64,000 nt of DNA. Origin: Antitrichia curtipendula. Taxonomy: Eukaryota; Streptophyta; Bryopsida; Hypnales; Leucodontaceae. This document shows, in pieces, positions 1 through 10,600 of the stretch; position 1 is the stretch's first letter; each line of letters opens with the position of its first letter. Made by a program: the position numbers and the translations under genes. The stretch spans positions 992,001 to 1,056,000 of the forward strand of contig OX579634.1 of the NCBI GenBank assembly GCA_951230915.1, read 5' to 3'. The notes under the pieces are model-generated. The model worked only from the letters and a program-made list of their open reading frames with translations, was not told the origin of the DNA and did not search any database.

Positions 1-131
1 CTTGGAGATAAGGTGATGTTCTGAGATCTTTATTTGTCATCTTGTTAGCATAAAGCTCTGTAATACACTACAGAAATTTGTTTGCTCAGGGAATTGTTAA
101 GGCAATGAGTTTTGGACCACTCCACTTAATT

Positions 132-372
132 TTACCCTGTGCATAAGCCAGCAAATTTTAATACTCTTTATGTTTCTGTGTTCATCTCAGGCTCATTTGG
201 TGGATGGCCGTGTTAGTGTAGGAGCTAGCGTAGATTCTGCTCGCCAAAATCTGGATAAAATGTCACTTTTGTCAATGGATTTGTGAATGCTGGCTTTGGC
301 GTGGTATGCTCTACTCGATGATTGTTCTACAGCATTCCTCGTACTCTTTTTGCTGGCTTATGCACAGGGTAA
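132..372. repeat. Perfect 24-bp inverted repeat, 241-bp span
   Basis: The 24 bases at 132-155 (starting TTACCCTGTGCATAAGCC) return as their exact reverse complement at 349-372. The 193-bp loop is not obviously repetitive. It could be a small foldback element or a hairpin RNA source. No flanking target duplication was seen. Confidence 0.7.
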
Positions 373-957
373 TCTATCTCTTGTGATGACATCTTTATTA
401 TGTATTGGACAGTTTATCTGTTCTATTTGTTTATATACTTGCTTATCTTGCAGGATAAATTAATGACCGCTCCAGCTACAGAGACGTGGGGGGCAGGTAG
501 CTATGGCGGCTAGCTATATAAAAACAAGGAGCATGGCAAAGCGAGTGCTACAGCAAGTTTGATAATGATCTGGTTTGTACTCTACTTACTATGGGATTAA
601 AATAGGAAAGCTACTCACTATTCTATGTTAGTGCTATATTATTGGACCTTGAACTGGCCCAACTGGGAGTGGATGAAAAGCAATATACGATTTGGACCTT
701 GAACTTAGAGTATTTGAGATGATCCTTATTTTATAGAAGCCTTAAGTTGGTCCTTTTGTAAGTCTTATCCTGTAACTACTATCTACTTGAATTGTGTCTC
801 AATGATTTAGAACATGTCGGTGAAGTTTACAAGGCTAAGTATTCATAAGATTTTGTTTCATTTAAAGTTTCATGTGAAATTAATATATGCATTGAAGCAT
901 CGTTGATAAGAGAAATTGTTGACTTGTTTTTCCTTTTAAGTGTTGAGAATGGAATGA
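373..957. other. Non-coding AT-rich stretch
   Basis: No coding frame, known repeat or RNA gene recognised. The phrase TTGGACCTTGAACT occurs twice near 645 and 690, a minor local duplication. Confidence 0.4.
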
Positions 958-959
958 TT

Positions 960-1850
960 GTGCATTGAACTTCATGTGCTAGCATTTGTTTTGGACATCA
1001 TACATTTGCACTCGATTATGTACACCCGCACTCTGCTACGCACACTAGCAATCAACTACATGCACCCCCATTTGACTACTTGCACCCGCAACCAACTACA
1101 TGCACCCCCATTTGACTACTTGCACCCGCAACCAACTACATGCACCCCCATTTGACTACACGCAACCGCACTTGATTATGTGCACCAGCATTCGACTACG
1201 TGTACTACCATCACTATAACAAAACATGGTAAAAAAAACCGCACTCAAAATTGAGTGTGGTTCTTTTCGCCACATTTTTGTGCAGACCCACTACGCGTGC
1301 AGTCAGCTTCTTTTGCAATTTCCCATTGCAATTTTTAGAATTTGGGAATGTGTAATATACCATTGGAAAGGTCTTAAAAATACCTTTTCAACGGTATATT
1401 ACACGCTTTCAAATTTCAAAAATTGCAGTGGGAAATTGCAAAAGAAGTTGAGTGTTCACTACGCGCGCTTGCACAAAAACGTGGCAAAAAGAACCGCACT
1501 CGATTTTGAGTGCGGTTTTTTTTACCATGTTTTATTATAGTGCATTCGTCTACGCACATCCACACTCGATTATTACGTGCATCTGTACTCTACTACGCAC
1601 ACTCACAATCGACTACGTGCACCTCCACTCGAGTGCATGCACCTGCACTCAAGTTTGTGCATCCGTATTTGATTGCTTGCACCACCAGTCGACTATGCGC
1701 ATTTGCACTCGACTATATATGCGTATCCGCACTTGACTACACACACCCACAACTAACTACACACACTTGCACTTGATTGCGCGTACTGGCACTGGCCGCA
1801 CTTGACAACACGCACTTACATTCACACTCCAAAATCTAATACTAGTATTG
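960..1850. repeat. 20-bp minisatellite (TTGACTACxTGCACCCGCA), split by a MITE
   Basis: Degenerate 20-bp units with the core ACTACxTGCACC run from about 960 to 1,205 and resume from about 1,545 to 1,850. Around 1,055-1,160 two units form a nearly perfect 40-bp higher-order repeat (ACTACATGCACCCCCATTTG at about 1,055, 1,095 and 1,135). The MITE at 1,212-1,542 sits inside the array. Short ORFs here are only the repeat translated. Confidence 0.8.
1212..1542. mobile_element. CACTA-ended foldback MITE, copy 1
   Basis: Starts CACTATAACAAAACATGG and ends with its near reverse complement at 1,542. The flanking bases are CAT on both sides (1,209-1,211 and 1,543-1,545), a 3-bp duplication as made by CACTA (CMC/EnSpm) transposases. 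The interior is a long hairpin: GCAATTTCCCATTGCAATTTTT on one arm is answered by AAAATTGCAGTGGGAAATTG on the other, and AATATACCATTGGAAAGG faces its complement. No coding capacity. Confidence 0.85.
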
Positions 1851-1923
1851 CAAACGGTTAACTGAGTGACAATTAAAAAAATGAACGACTACCGAAAGAA
1901 TTTGATGTTCTCAACAGTGGAGC

Positions 1924-2198
1924 CAATTGTCAAAAACTAGTGGCAAAAAAATTGTAATAGCAAATTGACTACAGATGTTTTTTACCATATTTTGATTGGA
2001 AGTGTGTGCGTGTCCTCTCCTTTTGAAACAAAAGCAATATTTAAGAAAAAATCCATTGCGCAAAAATTGTTTGACAGTCGCTCGTTTTTGTCAAAATCAT
2101 CTACGCATTGTAGTGAAAAACCCTGTACAAAAACATGGTCAAAAGAACCGTAGTGGAAAATCCACTACAGTTTTTTTTTACCATGTTTTGTTATAGTG
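1924..2198. mobile_element. Degenerate copy 3 of the CACTATAAC foldback MITE
   Basis: The right end (ACCATGTTTTGTTATAGTG, ending 2,198) and its subterminal block match copy 1. The left end near 1,924 is badly eroded (CAATTGTCAAAAACTAGTGG), followed by a TTGACTACAGATGTTTTTTACC block comparable to copy 2. It is shorter than the other copies and has lost most of the central hairpin. The left boundary is approximate. Confidence 0.55.
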
Positions 2199-2199
2199 C

Positions 2200-3300
2200 T
2201 TATTTTACGGAATTGTAATTTAGCGCTGACCGCGCTGAATTGCAGTAGAGAATCTTTCATGATTTCAGTACCACTGAATTGCAATAGAGGATCAACAACG
2301 CTATTATGGTTATCATATACCACACTACTGCATTTCAGCGTGCTCAGCGCTGAATTGCAATTGCGACCGGTCATGAATAGACGTTGAATATACATATTAT
2401 TGCATTTCATCGCGCATAGTGCTGAATGGCATTTGAAACCGACTACAAGTATATAATTATTTTACATCATAGTATTGCATTTCAGCGCGCTTAGTGCTGA
2501 ATTGCATTTGAAAATTGACCATGAATATCTGATTCATGTACATCATGATAATGGGTTTCAGCGCGTTTAGCGCTGAATTGCAGGAGAGGACCGACCTTGC
2601 GTAGATGGTCTGTATATATTTTAGTATTGTGCTTCAGCGCGCTTAGCTCTAAACTCTAGTTCATTGCGTGTCTGCAGTGCATTGCTCCAGTGTTACATAA
2701 TATAGCATGTCCCTTCCCTAATTACAATGACGTATACCATAGTACTGCATTTCAGCGTGCTCAGCGCTGAATTGCATTTGTGAACGGTCATGAATAGACG
2801 TAGATTATACAAAGTATTGCATGTGAACGCGCTTAGTGCTTAATGGTATTTGAAACCGACTACGCATAGATAATTAGTATGCATCATAGTGTTGCATTTC
2901 AACGCGCTTAGCGCTGAATTGCAAGAGGGGGCCGACCTTGCATAGATGTTCAGTATATATCCTAATATTGTGCTTCAGCGCGCATAGCTCTAAACTGCTG
3001 TTCATTGCGTGTCTGCAGTGCATTGTTCCATTGTCTCAGAATATAGCATGTCCCTTTCTTAATTTTAATGACGTGGTGCCATGATTGTTATATTGACATG
3101 TTGTTTACAAATAGTTTTTTAGATACTGCAGATCATTAGTCTTCGACATATCACACTACTAACGTGGTATTAGGCGGCATATCGCGCCGGGAGGAATGAC
3201 ATATCTACTGATATCGTGTTGAATTATGATACGTGAACATTTCTGACTCTAGACTTTGAATGCGATTCAGCGCGGTTCGAGCTGATTTGCACTACACGGT
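2200..3300. repeat. Array of about 75-bp repeats each carrying a TTCAGCGC/GCGCTGAA hairpin
   Basis: Units begin near 2,332, 2,407, 2,481, 2,557, 2,633, 2,751, 2,825, 2,898 and 2,974, with an outlier near 3,253. Each has TTCAGCGCGCTTAGCGCTGAA or a variant, i.e. an 8-bp stem TTCAGCGC/GCGCTGAA with a 5-base loop, followed by TTGCA. Blocks around 2,332-2,700 and 2,751-3,050 look like one larger duplication, since the phrase GTGTCTGCAGTGCATTG recurs near 2,668 and 3,009. It lies just upstream of the transposase-like gene at 3,452 and resembles the transposase-binding repeats of large DNA transposons. Confidence 0.8.
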
Positions 3301-3451
3301 TGCTGTCATTACTGGACACTTGACAACGTAGAATTGGGATTCTGATTCAGTGGTGTTCGTATTACATTCTGCTCGACCCGCGCATAATTGTGACTCATGT
3401 GTATTCAATGTTTTTTACACATTTATTGGAACAACTTTCTTGTCAGATGCC

Positions 3452-5887
3452 ATGGCCTTAGAAGTCGACCCCGACGAAGTAATGGAGGACTCGGACGAGG
3501 AACTCCATATTCCTAAGGAATCGATTGATGACATCCCTGATTGCGAAGGTATTCCGCGTACACATTAGAATACAAAGTGTATAACCTTGTACACTGAAGG
3601 TGGAGTACTTATTGGGGAAGGTACTTGTCATAGTGTAAACTCGGACTTGGTTCTCGGTGCTCATGGTCCTCTAGGCGATACTCATGTTGCAGTATTCATT
3701 TCGAGGACACATTCAGAAGATGACATATCCCATGAGCAAATTTACTCTTTGATTGCTTGGCCTATTGAGCTTGTCCACTGCCGTGGGGCAAGCCTTCATG
3801 ATCATGAAGCCAGGGATAGATTCAATTGTCGCCAAGTGAATCTTCTCAATCCACCGTCGTCGACTCCTAGCAGACCCTATTCAAGTATCCTCAGAAACCC
3901 TCATCGCGAGACTTCCCTGAAGTCGAAAAGTCTTCTTACACAAGTGTCCATCAATGCAGTTTCTAGCAAGGTTTGCTGCGTCCGAAATTGTGTTCAGCCA
4001 TTTCCGAGGGAGAAGATTCGAGCCTTCCGTGAGCGCATGTACCAGAATTCGACGTTTAAGCAGAGAGCCTTCATGAAGATGGACATCCACAAACATAGTC
4101 ATTGCGACTCTCGTGGAAAGCACATGGTGACGGTTGAAGAGGTCCCGGTTTGCATGCAGGCTTGGAGACATATTGCTGGTGTCTCCGATACGACATTCTT
4201 TCGGTATCTGAAAGACATGAAGGGTCGTCGGGAAGCAAAGGACCATGGCAATACGGGATTGGTGAAGCCAAGGAAACACACTGAACAAACTACTGCTACC
4301 TTGAAGTGTCTCCTTGAGAAGGAGGCCGACCACATGCCACATCGTACTCAAACTATGAAGTCGGGGGAGAAGGTCGTGTCCATGTGTCTACCGCCTACGT
4401 TTCAGTGGAAGGGGAAGATGAAAGAAATCAATGATACCAATGCAGCTTTTGGATTGCCTGAAGTTTCAATTTCAAATTTAAGCAAGATCAGATCCTCCAA
4501 ATTCTCGGAGTATGAGGTGAAGAAGCTAGGGGACAATTTCGCTCGGTGCGCTACTTGTGACAAACTAAAAGAGCTGAGGAAGGGTGCTCTTGCTGGTTCT
4601 AAGACCGCTTTGATGTGGTCGCTGAAGTTGGACAAGCATCTTGCTATTGCGCGCGCTCACAGGAAGTTGTACTATGCGAACCGTTATCGGTCGCATACTT
4701 TTCCGCATGAGTGCCTCACCATCATGCACGACAAGATGGATCATTCCAAAAACGCTTGCCCAGTCTTTTCCCACAAGAGTAAAGACATTGATGGTCTCAT
4801 GAAGTTGCCCGTGTCTGTCACTGGTATGATTGCGCATGGGCATGCTGATGTGCGCTATGTGCATTATGGTTTGGATTTGTTTCCTCACGATTCAAACTAT
4901 ACCATTGGCTCTATGGCAAAGTTGTTGCGAGATCTTGAGTTGACACCGAAGTCTTTTTCTCGGCAATTGTTTGCGAGATCGCCTTCAACAAATTTGTTCA
5001 AAGCAGTTATGAAGGGTGCGAAGATGTGCGAAGCCTCGCTTGCCCCACCACCAATTAACTTGGTTCCGGCATCACCGTTGCCACCTATTCTCATTGTGCA
5101 GATGGACAATGCCACTGGGGACAACAAGAATAGATATGTTTTTTGTTTCTGGTCTCTACTTGTTGCAAACAAGATCTTCCGTGAAGTATACGTGAACTTC
5201 ATGATTGTGGGTCACACGCACGACGACATTGATGCATTGTTCGGAAGATGGAGTATGCAACTGAAGAAGGAGAACTTCTCTATAGTTCATGCACTTATGA
5301 AGTCGTTCATGGATGTGGAGTCCATTCCCACTATCCCTCACCTTGTGGAAGAGGTGCCTGATTTCAAGGATTTCATTGCAGGTTCATTTGTGGACGGTGG
5401 TGACATCCTCGTTGGACACACTCGACCACAACAAGTGAAGTTCTACCTAGATTCCACGGGATGTCCTATCATGAAATACAAACTATTGTGTACTGATGTC
5501 GACTGGTTAGGGGAAAACGGCACAGGCATTAAGTTGTGGAAAGAAGATGCTGAAGGAAAAAGTTTGTGGCCGGAAGGGGTACCATTGGTAGTTCCTCAGA
5601 AGGCAATGAAGGGCTTAGATGACATTGTGAAGGGTGTACATGGATTTGTGAAGTACTGGGAGGACTTGTGCAATGCAGACGTCACTGGGGAATGCAGGAG
5701 GCGCTATGAGCATGTGGTGCACTATTGGCGTGATGTGAAGGTTGCGTTGCAAGACCCACTACGTGCATCTACTATTTTGAAGGATGGTTTTTGGCCGACT
5801 ACTCGAGTTCAAGCGACTCAAGAAGATGGGTTAGACGAAGACGGCGAAGACCGTGAAGAATTTGGAGAAGATGAGGCCTACGTATGA
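3452..5887 (+). CDS. DUF7869-type transposase-like protein (RNase H-like core)
   Basis: A long reading frame that I recognise as the transposon-borne family annotated DUF7869. The family-typical segment has QMDNATGDNKNRYVF (Asp codon near 5,105) and, about 110 bases on, VGHTHDDIDALFGRWS, an acid-rich pair that looks like an RNase H/DDE centre. The N-terminal GEGTCHS...LVLGAHG...IAWPIELV recalls the leader of plant EnSpm-like transposon proteins. The best start is ATG 3,452. A TAG at 3,566-3,568 interrupts the frame, but a candidate 51-nt intron, 3,549-3,599 (GT..AG), removes it and keeps frame. The frame is then open to TGA at 5,885-5,887. Beyond that stop the same frame carries a further family-like domain to 6,250, so the TGA may be a premature stop. 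Upstream lies the hairpin-repeat array. Terminal repeats of a parent element were not identified. Transposase function is inferred. Confidence 0.7.
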
Positions 5888-6250
5888 CCTTCACGAGGGC
5901 GCCCACAACCGTCTTTCAGGGTGATTCGAGATGTTTTTGATGGCTACTTCCTTGCGATAAGGCTAGCAGATGGTGACAGTCATCCAGTTTGGATTGCAAG
6001 GACATTGTCTGATCCACATTGTAACCCTCGGGAATCAAATTGCGTGCGCATTCAGTATTTCCGTCCAACATCAAGAGATGAGGATGTTCAGAACTTCTAC
6101 ACTGGATGGGACAATGAAAGAGGTCTGCGTTGGAAGGTTGATGAAACCGAACCACTACGTTGGCAGCATACAGACGCACTGATGACCGCGTGGAAGTCTA
6201 GAATTCAAAAAGATACCACAGAGTGCATGATCAAGATTCCTGCTGCTTAA
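5888..6250 (+). pseudogene. C-terminal domain of the DUF7869-type gene, cut off by an in-frame TGA
   Basis: The frame of the upstream gene continues after the TGA at 5,885-5,887 without any shift and stays open to TAA at 6,248-6,250. It encodes a compact domain with FDGYFLAIRLADGDSHPVWIA, YFRP, WDNERGLRWKVD and LMTAW segments, of the kind found at the C-terminus of related plant transposon proteins. I find no splice pair that removes the stop in frame: a GT..AG pair at 5,882-5,919 is only 38 nt and breaks the frame. A nonsense mutation is the simplest reading; programmed readthrough is an alternative. Confidence 0.6.
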
Positions 6251-6603
6251 ATTGAAGTCATCAAGCAAAGTTTGGCTTCAATTCCGTCATCTTAAATGCA
6301 GCGGTGGATCGTTGATTTTATGAGATTCTGAGTATATGTTAGTAATATGTTATTGAGTGTTATTTGGTTTCTAGATGTTTACAGTAATTATGCTTTCACA
6401 TGTTTGTGGGATATAAATAATACTATTATATTTTATCCCAGATGTGAGTTAGGAGTTTCATAGGTGTTTCTGTGTTGACTTCCATGCGTGCAACTAGAAT
6501 TATGGATTTGTAGTAGTGAATATATGTTTTGGTAATGTATTTGCGATCTTTACATTGCAAACACAATATATATATTGTATTAATATATTTTGTATTTACA
6601 TTA
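6251..6603. other. 3' flank of the transposase-like gene
   Basis: AT-rich, no coding frame. Contains AATAAT/ATATAAT-type poly(A)-like words near 6,410-6,430. No copy of the upstream hairpin repeats is present on this side. Confidence 0.4.
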
Positions 6604-6951
6604 CACTATAACAAAACTTGGTAAAAAAAACCCGCCCAGAGATTTGACTACGGGTTTTTTATCCACGCTTTTGTGCGCGTGCGCGTAGTGGACAGATAGC
6701 GTTTTTTGCAATTTTCCACTGCAATTTTTGGAATTTTGAAGCATGTAATATACCATTGGAAAGGTCTTAAAAATACCTTTTCAATGGTATATTACACACT
6801 CTCAAGTTTTAAAAATTGCAGTGGGAAACTACAAAAAATGCTATCTGTCCACTACGCGCATGCGCACAAAAGCGTAGATAAAAAAACCGTAGTCAAATCT
6901 CTGCGCAGTCATAATCTCTTGGTTTGTTTTTTACCAAGTTTTGTTATAGTG
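6604..6951. mobile_element. CACTA-ended foldback MITE, copy 2
   Basis: Ends CACTATAACAAAACTTGG and CCAAGTTTTGTTATAGTG are perfect inverted repeats. Flanks are TTA on both sides (6,601-6,603 and 6,952-6,954), a 3-bp duplication. The interior matches copy 1: the same GCAATTTTCCACTGCAATTT and AATATACCATTGGAAAGG blocks, each answered by its complement, so nearly the whole 348 bp can fold on itself. Outer blocks differ from copy 1 in ACTACGCGCA-type stretches. Non-autonomous. Confidence 0.88.
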
Positions 6952-7121
6952 TTATTATGTTTACATGGTTGTGAATTGAATGTAGTTTATGACATGAAAC
7001 AATGCAATGTTTATTGAAGGACATGTATTGCTTGCAAAGACTTCCATTTTAATGGAAATTACTAGTTTAAACTAATTAAATGAGTGATTATGGAGCAAAA
7101 GTGTAGGCCATTTTCATTCAT

Positions 7122-7349
7122 TCATTGTGCCTTCAAAAGCCTAATATTATTTTGGGAGTGCCCCATAATCCCAAAATAACGAATATGACGTTCAATGTGG
7201 TTTTCACTATGCAACACATGCAACTGTTTTCCATGAATGGTGCCTTTGCGCTTCCGAGTCCTATCTTTGGCAGCCTTCCTGAGGCAACTAGGAGTGCGCG
7301 TCGTCTGAGGGAGAAGAAATGACCCATCACTGTTGCCTCCGGTAGCCAT
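7122..7349 (-). CDS. Possible exon or fragment of a transposon protein, basic N-terminus
   Basis: From ATG at 7,349 the minus strand reads MATGGNSDGSFLLPQTTRTP and then a very basic SCLRKAAKDRTRKRKG stretch, ending at 7,122 after about 75 codons. The composition resembles the N-terminal leader of plant EnSpm-like proteins, but the later part looks like intron or non-coding sequence. No downstream domain follows. It may be a first exon or a remnant. Confidence 0.25.
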   Translation of the reverse strand: MATGGNSDGSFLLPQTTRTPSCLRKAAKDRTRKRKGTIHGKQLHVLHSENHIERHIRYFGIMGHSQNNIRLLKAQ

Positions 7350-7489
7350 GGGATCTCTGTACGTTGAGAGCTTGCGATAACACAAGCTTGGATGAATGAA
7401 GTAAGAAGTAAATATTCAATACAGGATCACGCATGTAGCCACTAAAGGATACAAGGTAGAGAGCCAAAGTAGAGAATGAAGGTGAAGAA

Positions 7490-7810
7490 AACCGTATGGG
7501 CGCATGGATATATAGGTGGGCGAGCGCGGGTGCACTTTTTTTAAGGGCGCGTGCGCATGCGTTTTGGGCGACTTCAGGTCAAAAGGGGCGACTGCGGGTC
7601 CAAGAGGAGGCGACTGCGGGTCTTAGCGTCCATCTAAAGTCGCCTCAGCCGCGATCACCCTTATCCGCATTCTTCCTTACCCGTGTTATCCTATCCGTGC
7701 TCGTCCCAACCCGCGGTCGCCCTTACACGAAGTCGCCCATCCTCGTCACACCCGTATGCACCCCTAAATGTGCCACGCGGACGCCACATGGCATCTACGT
7801 GGCTTAGATA
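7490..7810. other. GC-rich block with repeated GTCGCC/GGCGACT words
   Basis: Stands out from its AT-rich surroundings. Words such as GGCGACTGCGGGTC (twice, near 7,587 and 7,607), GTCGCC and ACCCGC recur on both strands, so parts can pair. No protein recognised in any frame. Possibly the end of a GC-rich repeat element. Confidence 0.4.
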
Positions 7811-7932
7811 AAAGGAGGGTAATTTTTTGAAAAATCAAAGATAAATTTGACTTTATATGACGTCGCGGAGGATCTACTAGTCTGACGCGATGTCGCCAAG
7901 TCCGACAGAACAACCTTGGTGTTTGGTCCTTT

Positions 7933-9238
7933 CACTACAAGGGAAACTGTGTCCTACTTGACAGAAAATTTGACAAAATTCTGTCAATAGTGTTGTAGAC
8001 ATCAGAAAAGTTGGGCTAGATTGTTTGGATGCCATCCTGACACCAAAGACTGCATTTCAGTCATTTTTGTGTCATTTTATCCACACTGAGTTGGTATGGA
8101 GGTTGGCACCAAATTAACTTAATAGCATCTCCATGACACCATATTCACATGCCTTGAATTTCTTGATGTACTTGATTTGGACATCTAATTGACAAGATTA
8201 TATCAATTTGGCTGTCATTTCAGACAAAAATACATGTCATCAAATACACATCATCATGCTTTTTCACCAAAAAAATTGTAATTATTTGAATTTTTGCCAC
8301 GTGGAAAGGACTGCCAGTTTTTCACATTCGCAACCAAAACATTTTTACATAAAAAATAAATTAAAGTTTCAAAAGTACATTATGCATTTTAGAATTGGAC
8401 TTCCATAACTTTAAACACTACTTTCAAGATTATTTATTAAATTAGCAATTCAACTTTGAATGCAACTCACTATGAAATTAGTAATGGGAAGAAGACAAGT
8501 GGTTTATACAAGTGGGTTGGTAAGAGGTAAGACAATCCATATGGGATATGTAAATGAGGGTTAGGAGCTCCACTGCTCATAGTTTAGGAATAATGATTAA
8601 AGTGGAATTTCAGACCTAATTTTAACATAGTAGAATATTTTTTTTTCTTAAACTTTGAACTAAAAAAATGTGGTATTTCAAACCAAATTTTATGTCCAAA
8701 AATCCGTTTGAGGTTTGAAGCTTCCAATCAAAAGTTATATGCAAATTTCAGTGAGGATGTTTGAAATTATAAAAACAAATGTCCCTTCCAATCCCTCACT
8801 GAAATTTGTCTATAACTTTTGATTGGAATCTTTAAATCTCAAACGGATTTTTGGACATAAAATTTGGTTTGAAATAACACATTTTCTTAGTTCAAAGTTT
8901 TCTAAAATTTTGTATTCTACTATGCTTAAATTAGGTCTGAAATTCCACTTTAACCATTATTCCTACTTAATTTTCACTAAACTATGAGCGGTGGAGCTTC
9001 CACTAGATATCCCACATGGTTTGTCTTACCTCCCTACCACCCCACTTGTATAAAGCACTTATCTTTTCATCACTTGCAACACCATGATAAACACAAAAAT
9101 TGACAGAAAAATTGATTTTGAAAGAAGTTGCAATATGAACCACATTGGCAGAGTGCCAAGTTCCAAAAGTTATGGTGTTCATTATGGACACTTTTCTGTC
9201 AAAAATACAGTCAATTTGGGCCCATTTCCCTTGTAGTA
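7933..9238. mobile_element. CACTA-type foldback element with a long hairpin
   Basis: Left end CACTACAAGGGAAA, right end TTTCCCTTGTAGTA (last base mutated). Flanks are TTT on both sides; removing the element and one TTT restores GGTCCTTTAGGGGTTAAC, the exact right tip of the TTAA-flanked family seen elsewhere in the window. The interior has two long arms, about 8,488-8,770 and 8,780-9,068, that are reverse complements with few mismatches (for example CAAACGGATTTTTGGACATAAAATTTGG faces its partner). No transposase. Transcripts would form a hairpin of about 280 bp. Confidence 0.85.
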
Positions 9239-9249
9239 TTTAGGGGTTA

Positions 9250-10600
9250 ACAATGGCACTAAAGACTCTAGTAAATTCAAGATCAAAAACAATTTTCTAT
9301 ACTTTAAAAAATGCTTGTATATCCCTGACAGACCATCGCGTCTTCAAATCCTACAAGCTCGCGATGCCCTTTTGATTGTTGGACATTTTAGATTCAAGAA
9401 GACATTGGAGCTTATTTCTTGTGACTTTGGTGGCCTCAAATGTGGAAGACTATCAAGGACTTTGAACTTTCTTGCAACATAAGTTCACGGTCAAAGAATG
9501 CTTGACACTGTCTTTATGGATTATTGCAGCTATTGCCAATCTCCAAGCAACCGTGGTCATCTATTTTCATGGGCTTCATCACCAATTACCACCTTCAACT
9601 AAATTTGATACTATTTGTGTGGTGATAGACTGATTTTCTAAAATGGCACATTTTGTTCCATGTAAAAAGACATCTATAGGAAAAGAAACAACTAGGCTCT
9701 TCATTAATAATATATATATCGTTATCATGGGTTAACTGACAACATTGTATCTGATCGCGGACTTCAATTCATCTCCAAATTTTGGCAATTGCTATTTGAA
9801 ATTTTGAAGGTGAAAATCAAACTTTTGTCAACATTTCATCTTCAAATAAATGAACAAACTAAGTCGGTAAATCAAGTCTTAGAGTAATACTTGCAGTGTA
9901 CCATCCACTATCAACAAGATGACTGGACATCATTGATGCTACTAGTAGAGTTTGCATACAACAACAATGCACACGCATCAACTCAAAAAACTCCATTCTA
10001 CATCAATTATAGCTATCACCCAAAAATCGACATGTTACCAGTTTGGAGAGGGGAGAATCCTACATCAAATTTTTTTTGCACCATGCTTGAAGGAGCTACA
10101 CAAAACAACAAAAGCACATCTTGAAGAAGCTCAAGCTCATTACAAGGATTATGCTAAAGTGAGAAGAAATGAATAACCAAACTTTCAAGTAGGTGATAAA
10201 GTCTAGCTATTACAACGCAATATCAAGACTTCTTGTCTATGCAACAAACTTGATTATTGCAAGATTGGATTGTTTTGCGTCGACAAGCAAATCAACAACG
10301 TTGCATATTGGTTGAGTTTGCGAACATCTATGAAGTTACATCTCATGTTTCATATTTCGCTTTAGAGATTATAGAGAATCTAACTTTCTTGGAAGAATCC
10401 AATCTCTACCACCTTGTACAGAGATAGATAATGATTAGAATTACGAAGTTGAAGACATTCTAGATTCAAGAATTGAAAGAGGTCAAGTAGAGTATCTGAT
10501 TCATTGGCATGGATACCCAATTAGTAAACGTACGTGGGAACTAGGTACAAACTTAATCAATGCGCTTGTAAAGATCTAAAAGTTTCATTGTTAGCAACAA
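9250..10600 (+). mobile_element. Decayed Ty3/gypsy retrotransposon: integrase plus chromodomain
   Basis: The plus strand, with several stops and frame changes, reads a recognisable chromovirus integrase order. First an HHCC zinc-binding region (GHFRFKKTLELIS near 9,385, YCSYCQSPSNRGHL near 9,525). Then the catalytic core (SKMAHFVPCKKTS near 9,635, DNIVSDRGLQFISKFW near 9,740, FAYNNNAHASTQKTPF near 9,950). Then a VGDKV-type linker near 10,190 and a chromodomain (EVEDILDSRIERGQVEYLI, then HWHGYP, 10,445-10,535). Stops such as the TGA after VVID near 9,630 make it non-functional. The left side begins abruptly next to the TTAA tip at 9,248, so upstream gag and reverse transcriptase are missing. 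Confidence 0.8.

Noticed and set aside
958..1776. Overlapping frames rich in His/Thr/Cys
   Set aside because: Translation of the 20-bp minisatellite in several frames.
3881..4351. 156-codon minus-strand frame
   Set aside because: Antisense shadow of the DUF7869-type gene.
9250..10600. Integrase region as part of a viral insertion
   Set aside because: Integrase plus C-terminal chromodomain is the layout of plant Ty3/gypsy chromoviruses, and there are multiple stops and no envelope-like frame.
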